A stretch of DNA of 55,757 nucleotides from the NCBI GenBank assembly GCA_934141575.1, contig CAKPCJ010000005.1, positions 1 to 55,757 of the forward strand, written 5' to 3'. This DNA is from an uncultured Bacilli bacterium. GTDB lineage: Bacteria; Bacillota_I; Bacilli_A; RF39; UBA660. Below are positions 33,416 through 40,960 of the stretch, piece after piece. Below the pieces are notes generated by a model that did no database searches, was not told the DNA's origin, and saw only the letters and a program-made list of their open reading frames with translations. Numbering within the stretch: the first letter of the stretch is position 1; the number at the start of each line of letters is the position of its first letter. Made by a program: the position numbers and the translations under genes.

Positions 33416-34510
33416 ATGATAAAAGATTGTAGAAAAATGAATGATTTCAGAAGTTATTTAAGAAAATTGTTAGAAAAAGAATTTTATACGAGTGAAATTT
33501 TAAATACTAAAATTGAAGCAGGCGAATTTTTGCATGAAGATTTTGTGGAATTATGTGAAAAACATAATGGTAACCGACTTATTGAGTATAATATAGTTGA
33601 ATTAGACAAAGATGTGGTTATGAATAATCCATATTTAAAAAACATCAAAATATCTATTTGTCAACAAGGCGATGTTTGTTTGGCAAGAAGGAGATTTATA
33701 CCTGCTGGAACATTAATAATGTATGATGAAAAACTAAGAAATCTAGACCATTTTAACCAAATAAATAGTTATTGTTGGTGTCAGCATGATGTTCGCTTTC
33801 CTGCTTTAATTGATGAGGCAACCGGAGTTTGTTGGATGAGTGTTGAACCATATGAGATTAGTACTTCTAATAAGTTTATAGAATCTGCTAGTGGAAATGT
33901 TTTGCTACTTGGATGTGGCTTAGGGTATTTTGCTTATATGTTATCATTAAAAAATAATGTTAATAAAATAACTATAGTTGATAATAATCTAAATGTTATT
34001 AAATTATTTCAAGAAAAAATTCTATGTCAATTTGAACAAAAGGATAAAATAGAACTAGTTCAATCAGATGCACTTGAATATATGTATAGAACGAATTTAT
34101 CTACATTTGATTTTGTTAATGTAGATATTTGGCGTGATGTACAAGATATGGTATTAACATATTTGCCTTGCCTGGAAATTGAAAAAAATTATCCTAATAT
34201 ATCTTTTTATTATTGGGATGAAGGTGCATTTAAAGAAGCAATTCAAAAAAATGTAATTGGCGCAGCATGTGGTTTTGATAAGTTATTTGAGGGTGAAATC
34301 ATAAGAAGGATAGGAGAAGATATTGTGCAACAAACTCCTATTAATAGCATAGAAGATTTTCAAAAACTATTGAAATTTGATAATCTTCGAGAAATTTTGC
34401 TAGAATGGTATTTGAATAATAAAGTTGAGTTTGAAGATTTAAAAAAATCTGAATCAAAGCATATTGATGACATAATGGAAACTGCCAAAGTTTTTACAAA
34501 ATCAAAATAG
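33416..34510 (+). CDS. Class I SAM-dependent methyltransferase-like protein (spermidine-synthase-like)
   Basis: A 364-aa protein. Its central Rossmann segment VLLLGCGLGYFAYMLS (about residue 162) is a SAM-binding GxGxG loop, followed by acidic TIVDNNLNVIKLF at the end of strand 2 and VQSDALEYMY. FDFVNVDIWRD is the region where spermidine-synthase-like folds hold their catalytic Asp. The N-terminal 150 residues are a separate unrecognised domain with a CWCQHDVRFP motif and several cysteines. The C-terminus (about 290-364) is helical. AAGGTGAT precedes ATG 33416. Substrate unknown; a small-molecule or peptide methyltransferase would fit. Confidence 0.7.
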   Translation: MIKDCRKMNDFRSYLRKLLEKEFYTSEILNTKIEAGEFLHEDFVELCEKHNGNRLIEYNIVELDKDVVMNNPYLKNIKISICQQGDVCLARRRFIPAGTLIMYDEKLRNLDHFNQINSYCWCQHDVRFPALIDEATGVCWMSVEPYEISTSNKFIESASGNVLLLGCGLGYFAYMLSLKNNVNKITIVDNNLNVIKLFQEKILCQFEQKDKIELVQSDALEYMYRTNLSTFDFVNVDIWRDVQDMVLTYLPCLEIEKNYPNISFYYWDEGAFKEAIQKNVIGAACGFDKLFEGEIIRRIGEDIVQQTPINSIEDFQKLLKFDNLREILLEWYLNNKVEFEDLKKSESKHIDDIMETAKVFTKSK

Positions 34511-34515
34511 TAATT

Positions 34516-34542
34516 AACTAAATAAAAGTATTTAGTTTTTTT
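34516..34542 (+). terminator. Rho-independent terminator after the methyltransferase gene
   Basis: AACTAAATA pairs with TATTTAGTT through AAAG, with a T run. Confidence 0.85.
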
Positions 34543-34543
34543 A

Positions 34544-34552
34544 TGATATAAT
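34544..34552 (+). promoter_or_regulatory. Extended -10 of the esterase gene
   Basis: TGATATAAT directly after the preceding terminator; ATG 34606 follows 54 bases later. Confidence 0.5.
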
Positions 34553-34605
34553 GTGTTTATTAGAACTATTGATTCTTGTATTATTATTTATTTTTGGGTG
34601 AATTT

Positions 34606-35646
34606 ATGATGAAAAGATTACTTATTGTTTGTGCGTTTGTATTTTTACTTTTATGTGGATTATTTTTTGTTAATCTTAATAGGAGTAGTACGATATATAA
34701 AAGAGTTTATATTTGGAATAATGCTGATGGAAATAGTAGCAACAGTAAATTAAATGATATGAATATAAATTATAATTCTAGTCTTGATGAATCATTATCT
34801 TTATTTGGAGTATCTATAGTTGGTGAAGATTATGTTGATATTGAGCGCGAGGTAGATACACTTACTTATTTTTATGAAATAGCTCCTAATTTTGAAAAAA
34901 ATGTTTATCTTGACGAACCATATTTAGATGCATATTTGGTTAAAAATAGTGATGTTTCTGTTATTGTTGTCCCTGGTGGTGGATTTGGTTATAAATCTAT
35001 TGAGTATGATGAAAAAGAGGGCAAAGAAATAGCTAATACTCTTAATAAAAATGGTATAAATGCGTTTGTATTACATTATAGATCTAATCCTTACGAATAT
35101 CCTATACCATATTTGGATTTGCAAAGAGCTATTAGATATTTAAAGTATCATAGTGATGAGTATGGCATTAATAGTGAAAAAATTAGTTTGATTGGTTATA
35201 GTGCAGGTGCTAATTTAATAACTCATTTTATTAATAAAATTCAAAATAATGATTTTTATTCTGATTATTATGTTAAGGATGAAGTTGATAATCAAGATGC
35301 GTCAGTAACTTCAGTTGCACTTATATATCCTGTAGTTACATTCAATTATAATGTTCCTATGTTATTTTCTTTATTTAATGCGGATAGTGTTAGAAATGAT
35401 GGCACTAGAGAGAAGCTACTTGACTTAATGGATAATACAAAACATTTTGATTCAGCTTCTGTTAGACAGTTTGTTGCATATAGTGATTCAGATAGTACTG
35501 TTGGTGTTTTAGAAATTCTTAAATATATAAGTAAAGCAAGTGAAAACGAAACTGATATAACTCAAGTTTTAGTTAAAAATGTAAACCACGGTTTTGGGCA
35601 AAAATATTATTTTAATGAATATATTAATTGGCTGATTAATAAATAA
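34606..35646 (+). CDS. Membrane-anchored alpha/beta-hydrolase (esterase/lipase-like)
   Basis: A 346-aa protein with an N-terminal membrane anchor (about residues 5-23) and an exposed alpha/beta-hydrolase domain. VIVVPGGGFGYKS is the oxyanion-hole loop of the BD-FAE/HSL-like esterases. The nucleophile elbow is GYSAGA, the acid is probably the Asp in AYSDSDSTVG, and the catalytic His is in NVNHGFGQK near the C-terminus. All three triad regions are in order. Start ATG 34606 after GGGTGA; the frame from 34576 has no ribosome site. It probably removes acyl groups from wall or dietary glycans, which is inference. Confidence 0.82.
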   Translation: MMKRLLIVCAFVFLLLCGLFFVNLNRSSTIYKRVYIWNNADGNSSNSKLNDMNINYNSSLDESLSLFGVSIVGEDYVDIEREVDTLTYFYEIAPNFEKNVYLDEPYLDAYLVKNSDVSVIVVPGGGFGYKSIEYDEKEGKEIANTLNKNGINAFVLHYRSNPYEYPIPYLDLQRAIRYLKYHSDEYGINSEKISLIGYSAGANLITHFINKIQNNDFYSDYYVKDEVDNQDASVTSVALIYPVVTFNYNVPMLFSLFNADSVRNDGTREKLLDLMDNTKHFDSASVRQFVAYSDSDSTVGVLEILKYISKASENETDITQVLVKNVNHGFGQKYYFNEYINWLINK

Positions 35647-35704
35647 GCTTTACTTTACAGAATTGTATGCTTATGTTAGAATATTCCATTAAGAGGTGCT
35701 TTTT

Positions 35705-36433
35705 ATGGAATTTTTTACTATATATTTTTCTACAATAGCAGCTAGTTTTGCGCTTGATTTAATGCGCGATTTAATGATATATAAAGATGCTGCAGATCTC
35801 GGATTTAAATTTGAAAGCAAAAAATTACACGAGTTTAATACTACTTATAATCAACATAATTATATAATTAATAGACTTGCCTTATTTATACCGTTTTATA
35901 ATCTTATTAATGTTTTTAAAAGAGTAGTGGGATATAGTAAAAATAAGGAACAGGTGCTTAATCACTTGATTGGACTTGGCTTTTTAAAAGAAATGTGTGA
36001 GTATGAGAAATATGAATATTCTAAGCATCCCAATGGAATAAATGCAATTTTAGTTCCTACTATTTATGATGTAAAATTGGAAAATGCTAGTAAGATTAGT
36101 ATAGATAATAATGGTCAAAAACTTGAAGTTTTTTATGATATTGATAAAAAAACAAATGAAATTATTATTTATAAAACAAATGGTTATAGCGATGGTTTAA
36201 CTAGTGAAAATTTGCGTGAAAAAATTTGCGAAGTGTATTGTAAATTAGCTTGTGTTTTGAATGATACCTTAAATGAAAATGTTAGTGAAGTTCAAAAAAA
36301 TAGTACTTTCGTTAAGCCTAATGATAAAAATAATATGCAAACTTTAATAAATTTGAAAAAAGATTTGATAAGAATAGAAAAAATAAGTAATAAAGAAAGG
36401 GAAAATCCTAAAGTTAAGAAAAAAATAAAGTGA
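35705..36433 (+). CDS. Hypothetical membrane-associated protein
   Basis: I do not recognise this 242-aa protein. It begins with a hydrophobic stretch (FFTIYFSTIAASFALDLMRD, about residues 2-21), has another semi-hydrophobic segment near RLALFIPFYNLINVFKRVVG (about 58-77), then a soluble region (TIYDVKLENASKISIDNNGQ and onward) and a very basic end (KVKKKIK). The paired hydrophobic segments with intervening basic residues suggest membrane association on the cytosolic side. GAGGTG precedes ATG 35705. TGTTAGAAT about 28 bases before is a probable extended -10. Confidence 0.65.
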   Translation: MEFFTIYFSTIAASFALDLMRDLMIYKDAADLGFKFESKKLHEFNTTYNQHNYIINRLALFIPFYNLINVFKRVVGYSKNKEQVLNHLIGLGFLKEMCEYEKYEYSKHPNGINAILVPTIYDVKLENASKISIDNNGQKLEVFYDIDKKTNEIIIYKTNGYSDGLTSENLREKICEVYCKLACVLNDTLNENVSEVQKNSTFVKPNDKNNMQTLINLKKDLIRIEKISNKERENPKVKKKIK

Positions 36434-36510
36434 TGCTATAAACCTTTATTTTTGGTAAATGTTGTGTTAGAATAGTTTAAAAAAATAACTTGATATTGAT
36501 GGTGATGGGT

Positions 36511-38727
36511 GTGGGGTTAAACTTAAAAGAGATGGATTCTAGAGAAATTTTTGAATCTTTAAAAGAATCTATTAATGATGTTTTTCAGAAATTTCAGTAT
36601 ACTGAAATTTCCAAACAGGATTATTATAGGATTGTGTTAAATGAAATTTTTGCATCTAAACAGACGTATAAAGGTGATATTCCTTATTCAGACTTTCTAG
36701 TGAAGCGTATTTCAAAATCGTTGATAGATGTATCTAAAAATATAACACGTACTCCTGAGCTTAAATTTAAAGTAATAAATAACTATATTAATCAAGAGTT
36801 TGCCAGTGTTTTAGCAATTGATGATTTAATTAAACATTTTGATTCACTAAGTTATATTTTGGAAACATATGATTATATACCTGATTCACGTTCTTTAGAA
36901 CGATTGATAAATGAAAATTTTGTCTTTAATACAATGATACAATCTATAGTGAATCATTACTATTCACAAATAACATCTGGAAATTTAGAAAGTACTTTTG
37001 ATAATGAATTACTGATGTTTTCTATTGAGGTGTATTGTTCTATTAATGATATAGAAATAAAGCGTGAAAATTTTGAACATATTTTAAATGATTCTAGTTT
37101 TATAAATGATAGTTTTAAGGCATACATTCACGAGATAAGTAAAATACCTTTACTTACATCAGAAGAAGAAAAAGAGCTTGCAAAAAAAATAGCAACTGGT
37201 GATCAAGAAGCTAAAAATAAGTTTATAGAGTGCAATTTAAGATTGGTTGTTTCGATTGCAAAAAGGTATGTAAATAGGGGATTGCCGCTATTAGATCTTA
37301 TTCAAGAAGGTAACTTTGGGTTGATGACTGCTATTGAAAAATTTGATCCTGATAAAGATTTTAGATTTTCCTCTTTTGCTTTTTATTGGATAAGACAAGC
37401 TATAACAAGGGCAATTGTTAATATGGGAAGAAATGTTAGAATACCTGTTAGTATGTACCAAAAAATTAATTTATATAGAAATACTATCAATATTTTAATG
37501 GAGAGGTTAAATAGGAAACCTACATTAGAAGAAATAGCTAATGAGATGAAATTGCCTGTTTCGAATATTGTAAGTATATATCAAGCAAGTAATCCTGAAA
37601 TGAGTATTAATTGTGTTGTTGGCGAAGACAATGATACGGAAATGTTAAATTTAATACCTAGTCTTGATGATTCTGTTGAAGATGTTGCAATTCGGCGTTT
37701 ATTGCGTTATGATATAAAAAAGTTATTTGAAAAAAGCAATTTGACTGAAATGGAAATAAATGTGTTATCACTTAGATATGGTCTTTGCGGTCAAAAACCT
37801 TTATCTTTAAGCAAAATAGGTAAACAATATAATTGCACTAGAGAATGGGTTAGGCAAGTTGAAAGTAGGGCATTACTTAAACTAAGAGATTCAAGTTATA
37901 TTAAAGAACTTGCTATTTATGCACAGCGTCCAGATGAGGCATTAAAAAATATGGGAAAGGGTGAATTTGCAATGAAAGGTATTTATAAGTATCTTAAAGA
38001 TTATACAAAAGAACAAATTGATGAAATGTTAACTAAATTATTTGATGAGGATATAGAATTATTGAAGTTAAAATTTGGTGATGATTTTAGTGAAAATGAG
38101 AAAAAACAGTTATCTAAGACTGAAGCATGTAGATTTTATTATGTTTTAGTTCCTAAAATGAAGAGAATTATGTCAGATCCAACTTATGTTCCAAGAAATA
38201 AAAGAAATAAACCAAAGAATAAAGAGAGTATAGAAAAAGACAATACTAAAGAAGAAACACTTATTGTAGAAGAAAGAAAGGAATCTGTACCATCAGGAGC
38301 AGTTAATACAACTACGGTGGAAAAAGAAGCAATATCCACTGATACTGGTAACGAAAATACACTTTTTGTTGCAAGCAGTGAAACAGTTGAAGCAGGGAAA
38401 GTACTAAAAAAAGATAAATCTAATGATATTACAAAAAGCGAATGTGAAGGTATTCTTAAATTATTAAGAACTCCATCATTCGGTCAAATGTTGAGTGTAT
38501 TATCTGTAAAGGAGGCTGTTATCATTTCATTAAAGTTGGGATATGTTGATGGAAAATGTTTTTCGACTGAATCAATAGCTAATTTTTTAGAAATAGGTCA
38601 AGAAGAAGTGGTAGAAACTACTAAAAAAATATTATTGTTATATAGAGAAAACATAAATGAATTCTTAGATAAAATAATAGAAACAGCATCTAGTAATGAG
38701 AAAGATTCAAAAAAAATAATTAAATAA
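36511..38727 (+). CDS. Sigma-70 family RNA polymerase sigma factor with long N- and C-terminal extensions
   Basis: About 738 aa. Region 1.2/2 starts at about residue 210 (KAYIHEISKIPLLTSEEEKELAK), with NLRLVVSIAKRYVNRGLPLLDLIQEGNFGLM (about 242) and YWIRQAITRAIVN for core and -10 contacts. Region 3 follows (RKPTLEEIANEM), and region 4 at about 410-463 ends CTREWVRQVESRALLKLR. Beyond it are some 270 extra residues: a module at about 490-555 (YTKEQIDEMLTKLFDEDIEL, LLKLKFGDD, FYYVLVPKMKRIM), an acidic/basic linker, and a further region-4-like module at about 655-720 (LSVKEAVIISLKLGYVDG, ESIANFLEIGQEEVVETTKK). GGTGA at 36501 best fits GTG 36511; ATG 36505 or 36532 are alternatives. Either a primary or a group-2 factor. 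Confidence 0.85.
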   Translation: MGLNLKEMDSREIFESLKESINDVFQKFQYTEISKQDYYRIVLNEIFASKQTYKGDIPYSDFLVKRISKSLIDVSKNITRTPELKFKVINNYINQEFASVLAIDDLIKHFDSLSYILETYDYIPDSRSLERLINENFVFNTMIQSIVNHYYSQITSGNLESTFDNELLMFSIEVYCSINDIEIKRENFEHILNDSSFINDSFKAYIHEISKIPLLTSEEEKELAKKIATGDQEAKNKFIECNLRLVVSIAKRYVNRGLPLLDLIQEGNFGLMTAIEKFDPDKDFRFSSFAFYWIRQAITRAIVNMGRNVRIPVSMYQKINLYRNTINILMERLNRKPTLEEIANEMKLPVSNIVSIYQASNPEMSINCVVGEDNDTEMLNLIPSLDDSVEDVAIRRLLRYDIKKLFEKSNLTEMEINVLSLRYGLCGQKPLSLSKIGKQYNCTREWVRQVESRALLKLRDSSYIKELAIYAQRPDEALKNMGKGEFAMKGIYKYLKDYTKEQIDEMLTKLFDEDIELLKLKFGDDFSENEKKQLSKTEACRFYYVLVPKMKRIMSDPTYVPRNKRNKPKNKESIEKDNTKEETLIVEERKESVPSGAVNTTTVEKEAISTDTGNENTLFVASSETVEAGKVLKKDKSNDITKSECEGILKLLRTPSFGQMLSVLSVKEAVIISLKLGYVDGKCFSTESIANFLEIGQEEVVETTKKILLLYRENINEFLDKIIETASSNEKDSKKIIK

Positions 38728-38735
38728 TGACTTTG

Positions 38736-38763
38736 AGATGTGTTTTATACATATCTTTTTTTA
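38736..38763 (+). terminator. Rho-independent terminator of the sigma factor gene
   Basis: AGATGTGT (38736-38743) pairs with ACATATCT (38749-38756; one G-U), followed by a T run. Confidence 0.75.
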
Positions 38764-38955
38764 TGAATACTTGATTTAAAGCAAATTTTAATGTTAGTTA
38801 AATCATATGGTGTAAAAAGGCTTTTATGATAGATATGATCTAAATGGGTTACTTAGTGAAATTAGATTAACTATGGTGATATGGAACAAATTATTAATAA
38901 ATAAATATTAAAAGATTACTTTATGTTATTTTTTTTAGTCATTATTTTTACAATG

Positions 38956-38964
38956 TGTTATAAT
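38956..38964 (+). promoter_or_regulatory. Extended -10 of the 38996 gene
   Basis: TGTTATAAT, 32 bases before ATG 38996. About 190 bases between this and the upstream terminator hold no coding signal that I can see. Confidence 0.5.
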
Positions 38965-38995
38965 AGTTACCTATGATTGAAAAAAGGTGATAGAA

Positions 38996-39631
38996 ATGGA
39001 TAGAAATAAAGCAACTGATAAAACAATTAATTTATTATTAGGTGATACTAACCCAAATGCTGATTTTTATTGTAGTATGTTTCAGGATTCTTATTGCATG
39101 GATTTAGAGATGACACCTATATCTCCTATGGGCATGAGTAGTGTTACTAGAAATAATAATATAATACTTACTTCAGAAGTTTATAAAAAAATTTTGGAAA
39201 TTAGAAAAAAGTCATTTAAAAGTAATAGAGATATTTCTTTCTTTTTAACAGGTTCTCAAAAAACAACTAATGTTATTTTGCTAGATAATATTTCTTTTGA
39301 AGAAGCTGATATGCAGGAATCATCTGTAATATGTATTAGTAGCACACATTCTAAAACTAATGCAGGGGATAATTTCATACTTAAAGATTTGATATCATAT
39401 ATTAAATTTGATGATGAACATAGCGATAAAAAAGCATTATCATTGGTTATACCTGAATCTGGTGACTTTAATTTTATGGTATATGACAAAAATCCTATAT
39501 TTGAGGGACTTTATACGTATCCTATAGTGTATTTAAAACATGATGATGGCAAATTAGAGTTATTGCCTGCATATGAGAATGGAAATTATATATTAAATAA
39601 TCAAATGTACGGTTATTATGTAAAAGCTTAG
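38996..39631 (+). CDS. Hypothetical protein, possibly a degenerate JAB/MPN-fold domain
   Basis: A 211-aa soluble protein. The stretch ILTSEVYKKILEIRKKSFKSNRDISFFLTGS followed by NVILLDNISFEEADM resembles the opening of JAB/MPN isopeptidase folds. The place where HxHP(x6)SxxD should come reads SSTHSKTNAGDNFILKDL, so the metal ligands would be incomplete. If the fold is right, the protein is probably non-catalytic; if not, the gene is simply unassigned. AAAGGTGAT precedes ATG 38996. It lies alone between the sigma factor and the pheS T-box. Confidence 0.6.
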   Translation: MDRNKATDKTINLLLGDTNPNADFYCSMFQDSYCMDLEMTPISPMGMSSVTRNNNIILTSEVYKKILEIRKKSFKSNRDISFFLTGSQKTTNVILLDNISFEEADMQESSVICISSTHSKTNAGDNFILKDLISYIKFDDEHSDKKALSLVIPESGDFNFMVYDKNPIFEGLYTYPIVYLKHDDGKLELLPAYENGNYILNNQMYGYYVKA

Positions 39632-39641
39632 TATAAGAATA

Positions 39642-39670
39642 TTTACTTAGCTTAAAAAATATGATATTAT
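39642..39670 (+). promoter_or_regulatory. Promoter of the T-box-pheST operon
   Basis: TTTACT (39642-39647), 17-base spacer, TATTAT (39665-39670) with TGA before it. Confidence 0.65.
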
Positions 39671-39676
39671 ACAAGT

Positions 39677-39905
39677 ATCAAAAGCAATTATGAAAGAGTA
39701 GTAATTTAATTTAATTTAGTTTTAGAGAGAAGAATTATAGCTGAAAGTTCTTTACTAAATGTTAGATGAATTCACTTTCTAGTTCCATATAAAACTATGG
39801 CGTGTATCTTACGTTATAAAGATTAAAGCATTATAAAAATAATGGAAGAAAGGTGGTACCGCGTTTTATACGCCCTTTTAGGTATTGCCTTTCTTTTATT
39901 TTTAG
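39677..39905 (+). promoter_or_regulatory. T-box riboswitch (tRNA-Phe sensing) upstream of pheS
   Basis: The leader has the T-box Stem I start (TGAAAGAGTAGTAAT), the AGAGAGAAG...GCTGAAAGTTCTT region and the universal T-box AAGGTGGTACCGCG at 39850-39863. The codon TTC at 39771-39773 (in GATGAATTCACT) is the expected specifier for Phe. The terminator is formed by GAAAGGTGGTACC (39848-39860) and GGTATTGCCTTTC (39881-39893) plus a T run. The antiterminator would use the T-box with uncharged tRNA-Phe. So pheST is induced when charged tRNA-Phe is low. Confidence 0.92.
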
Positions 39906-39913
39906 GAGGATTT

Positions 39914-40960
39914 ATGAGAGAAAAAATGAATGAACTTAGAGTTCAACTTGATAAAGAAATTAAAAATGTTGAATCTACTAAAGATTTGGAAGAACTAAGA
40001 GTTAAATATTTTGGTAAAAAAGGATATGTTACTGAGTTATCTTCACATATGAAAGAACTTTCTAGTGATGAAAAACGTGAATTTGGTATTCTACTTAATT
40101 CATTTAAAAATGATTTGGAGAAATTGTTTTTTGATAAAAAAAATATTTTATATGATAAGGAATTACGTGAAAGCTTAGAAAAAGAAAAAATAGATGTAAC
40201 ATTACCTAGTGATAATACTTCTGTTGGAGCAGTTCATCCTTTAACAAAGATAACAAATGAAATAGAAGAATTGTTTGTATCTATGGGATATGATGTTGTA
40301 TCTGGACCAGAAGTTGAGATGGATTTATATAATTTTGAACTTCTTAATTTGCCTAAAGGACACCCAGCAAGAGATACACAAGACAGTTTTTATATAACTG
40401 ATGATATGCTTCTTAGAACACAAACTTCTCCAGTACAAGCTAGAACGATGATTGCTAATACTGAAAAAAGTCCTATTAGAATAATCTGTCCAGGTGTTGT
40501 TTATAGAAGGGATGAAGATGATAGAACGCATTCTCATGAATTTCATCAAATTGAGGGGTTAGTTGTTGGAGAAAACATTTCTATGTCTGATTTAAAAGGC
40601 ACTCTTGAAATAGCTATGAAGAAGTTATTTGGCGAGAATAGGGAAGTAAGATTTAGACCATCATTTTTCCCATTTACAGAACCTTCTGTTGAGGTAGACG
40701 TTTCTTGTTTTAAGTGTGGTGGTGAAGGATGTGCTGTTTGTAAGGGCACTGGTTGGATTGAAATATTAGGTAGTGGACTTGTACATCCTAATGTACTTAA
40801 AAACTGTGGTTATGATCCAAAAAAATATTCTGGATTTGCATTTGGGCTTGGACCAGAGAGAATAGCAATGTTGAAGTATGGTGTTTCTGATATAAGAAAT
40901 TTTTATACTAATGATTTAAGATTCTTAAGCAATTTTGATAGAATGGATGGTGAAAATTAA
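39914..40960 (+). CDS. pheS: Phenylalanine--tRNA ligase alpha subunit
   Basis: Catalytic subunit of the heterotetrameric PheRS. The N-terminal coiled coil (1-90) precedes the class II core with GAVHPLTKITNEIEELFVSMGY, motif 2 ICPGVVYRRDEDDRTHSHEFHQIEGL, RFRPSFFPFTEPSVEVDV and motif 3 GFAFGLGPERIAMLKYG. The CFKCGGEGCAVCKGTGW insert with four cysteines is a usual feature in bacilli. 348 aa is normal. ATG 39914 is chosen after AGGAGG; an open frame from 39842 would translate the T-box terminator. It overlaps pheT by one base. Confidence 0.96.
   Translation: MREKMNELRVQLDKEIKNVESTKDLEELRVKYFGKKGYVTELSSHMKELSSDEKREFGILLNSFKNDLEKLFFDKKNILYDKELRESLEKEKIDVTLPSDNTSVGAVHPLTKITNEIEELFVSMGYDVVSGPEVEMDLYNFELLNLPKGHPARDTQDSFYITDDMLLRTQTSPVQARTMIANTEKSPIRIICPGVVYRRDEDDRTHSHEFHQIEGLVVGENISMSDLKGTLEIAMKKLFGENREVRFRPSFFPFTEPSVEVDVSCFKCGGEGCAVCKGTGWIEILGSGLVHPNVLKNCGYDPKKYSGFAFGLGPERIAMLKYGVSDIRNFYTNDLRFLSNFDRMDGEN

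Noticed and set aside
39842..39913. An open frame extending pheS upstream with MEERWYRVLYALLG
   Set aside because: It is the T-box AAGGTGGTACCGCG and its terminator read as codons; AGGAGG before ATG 39914 gives the real start.
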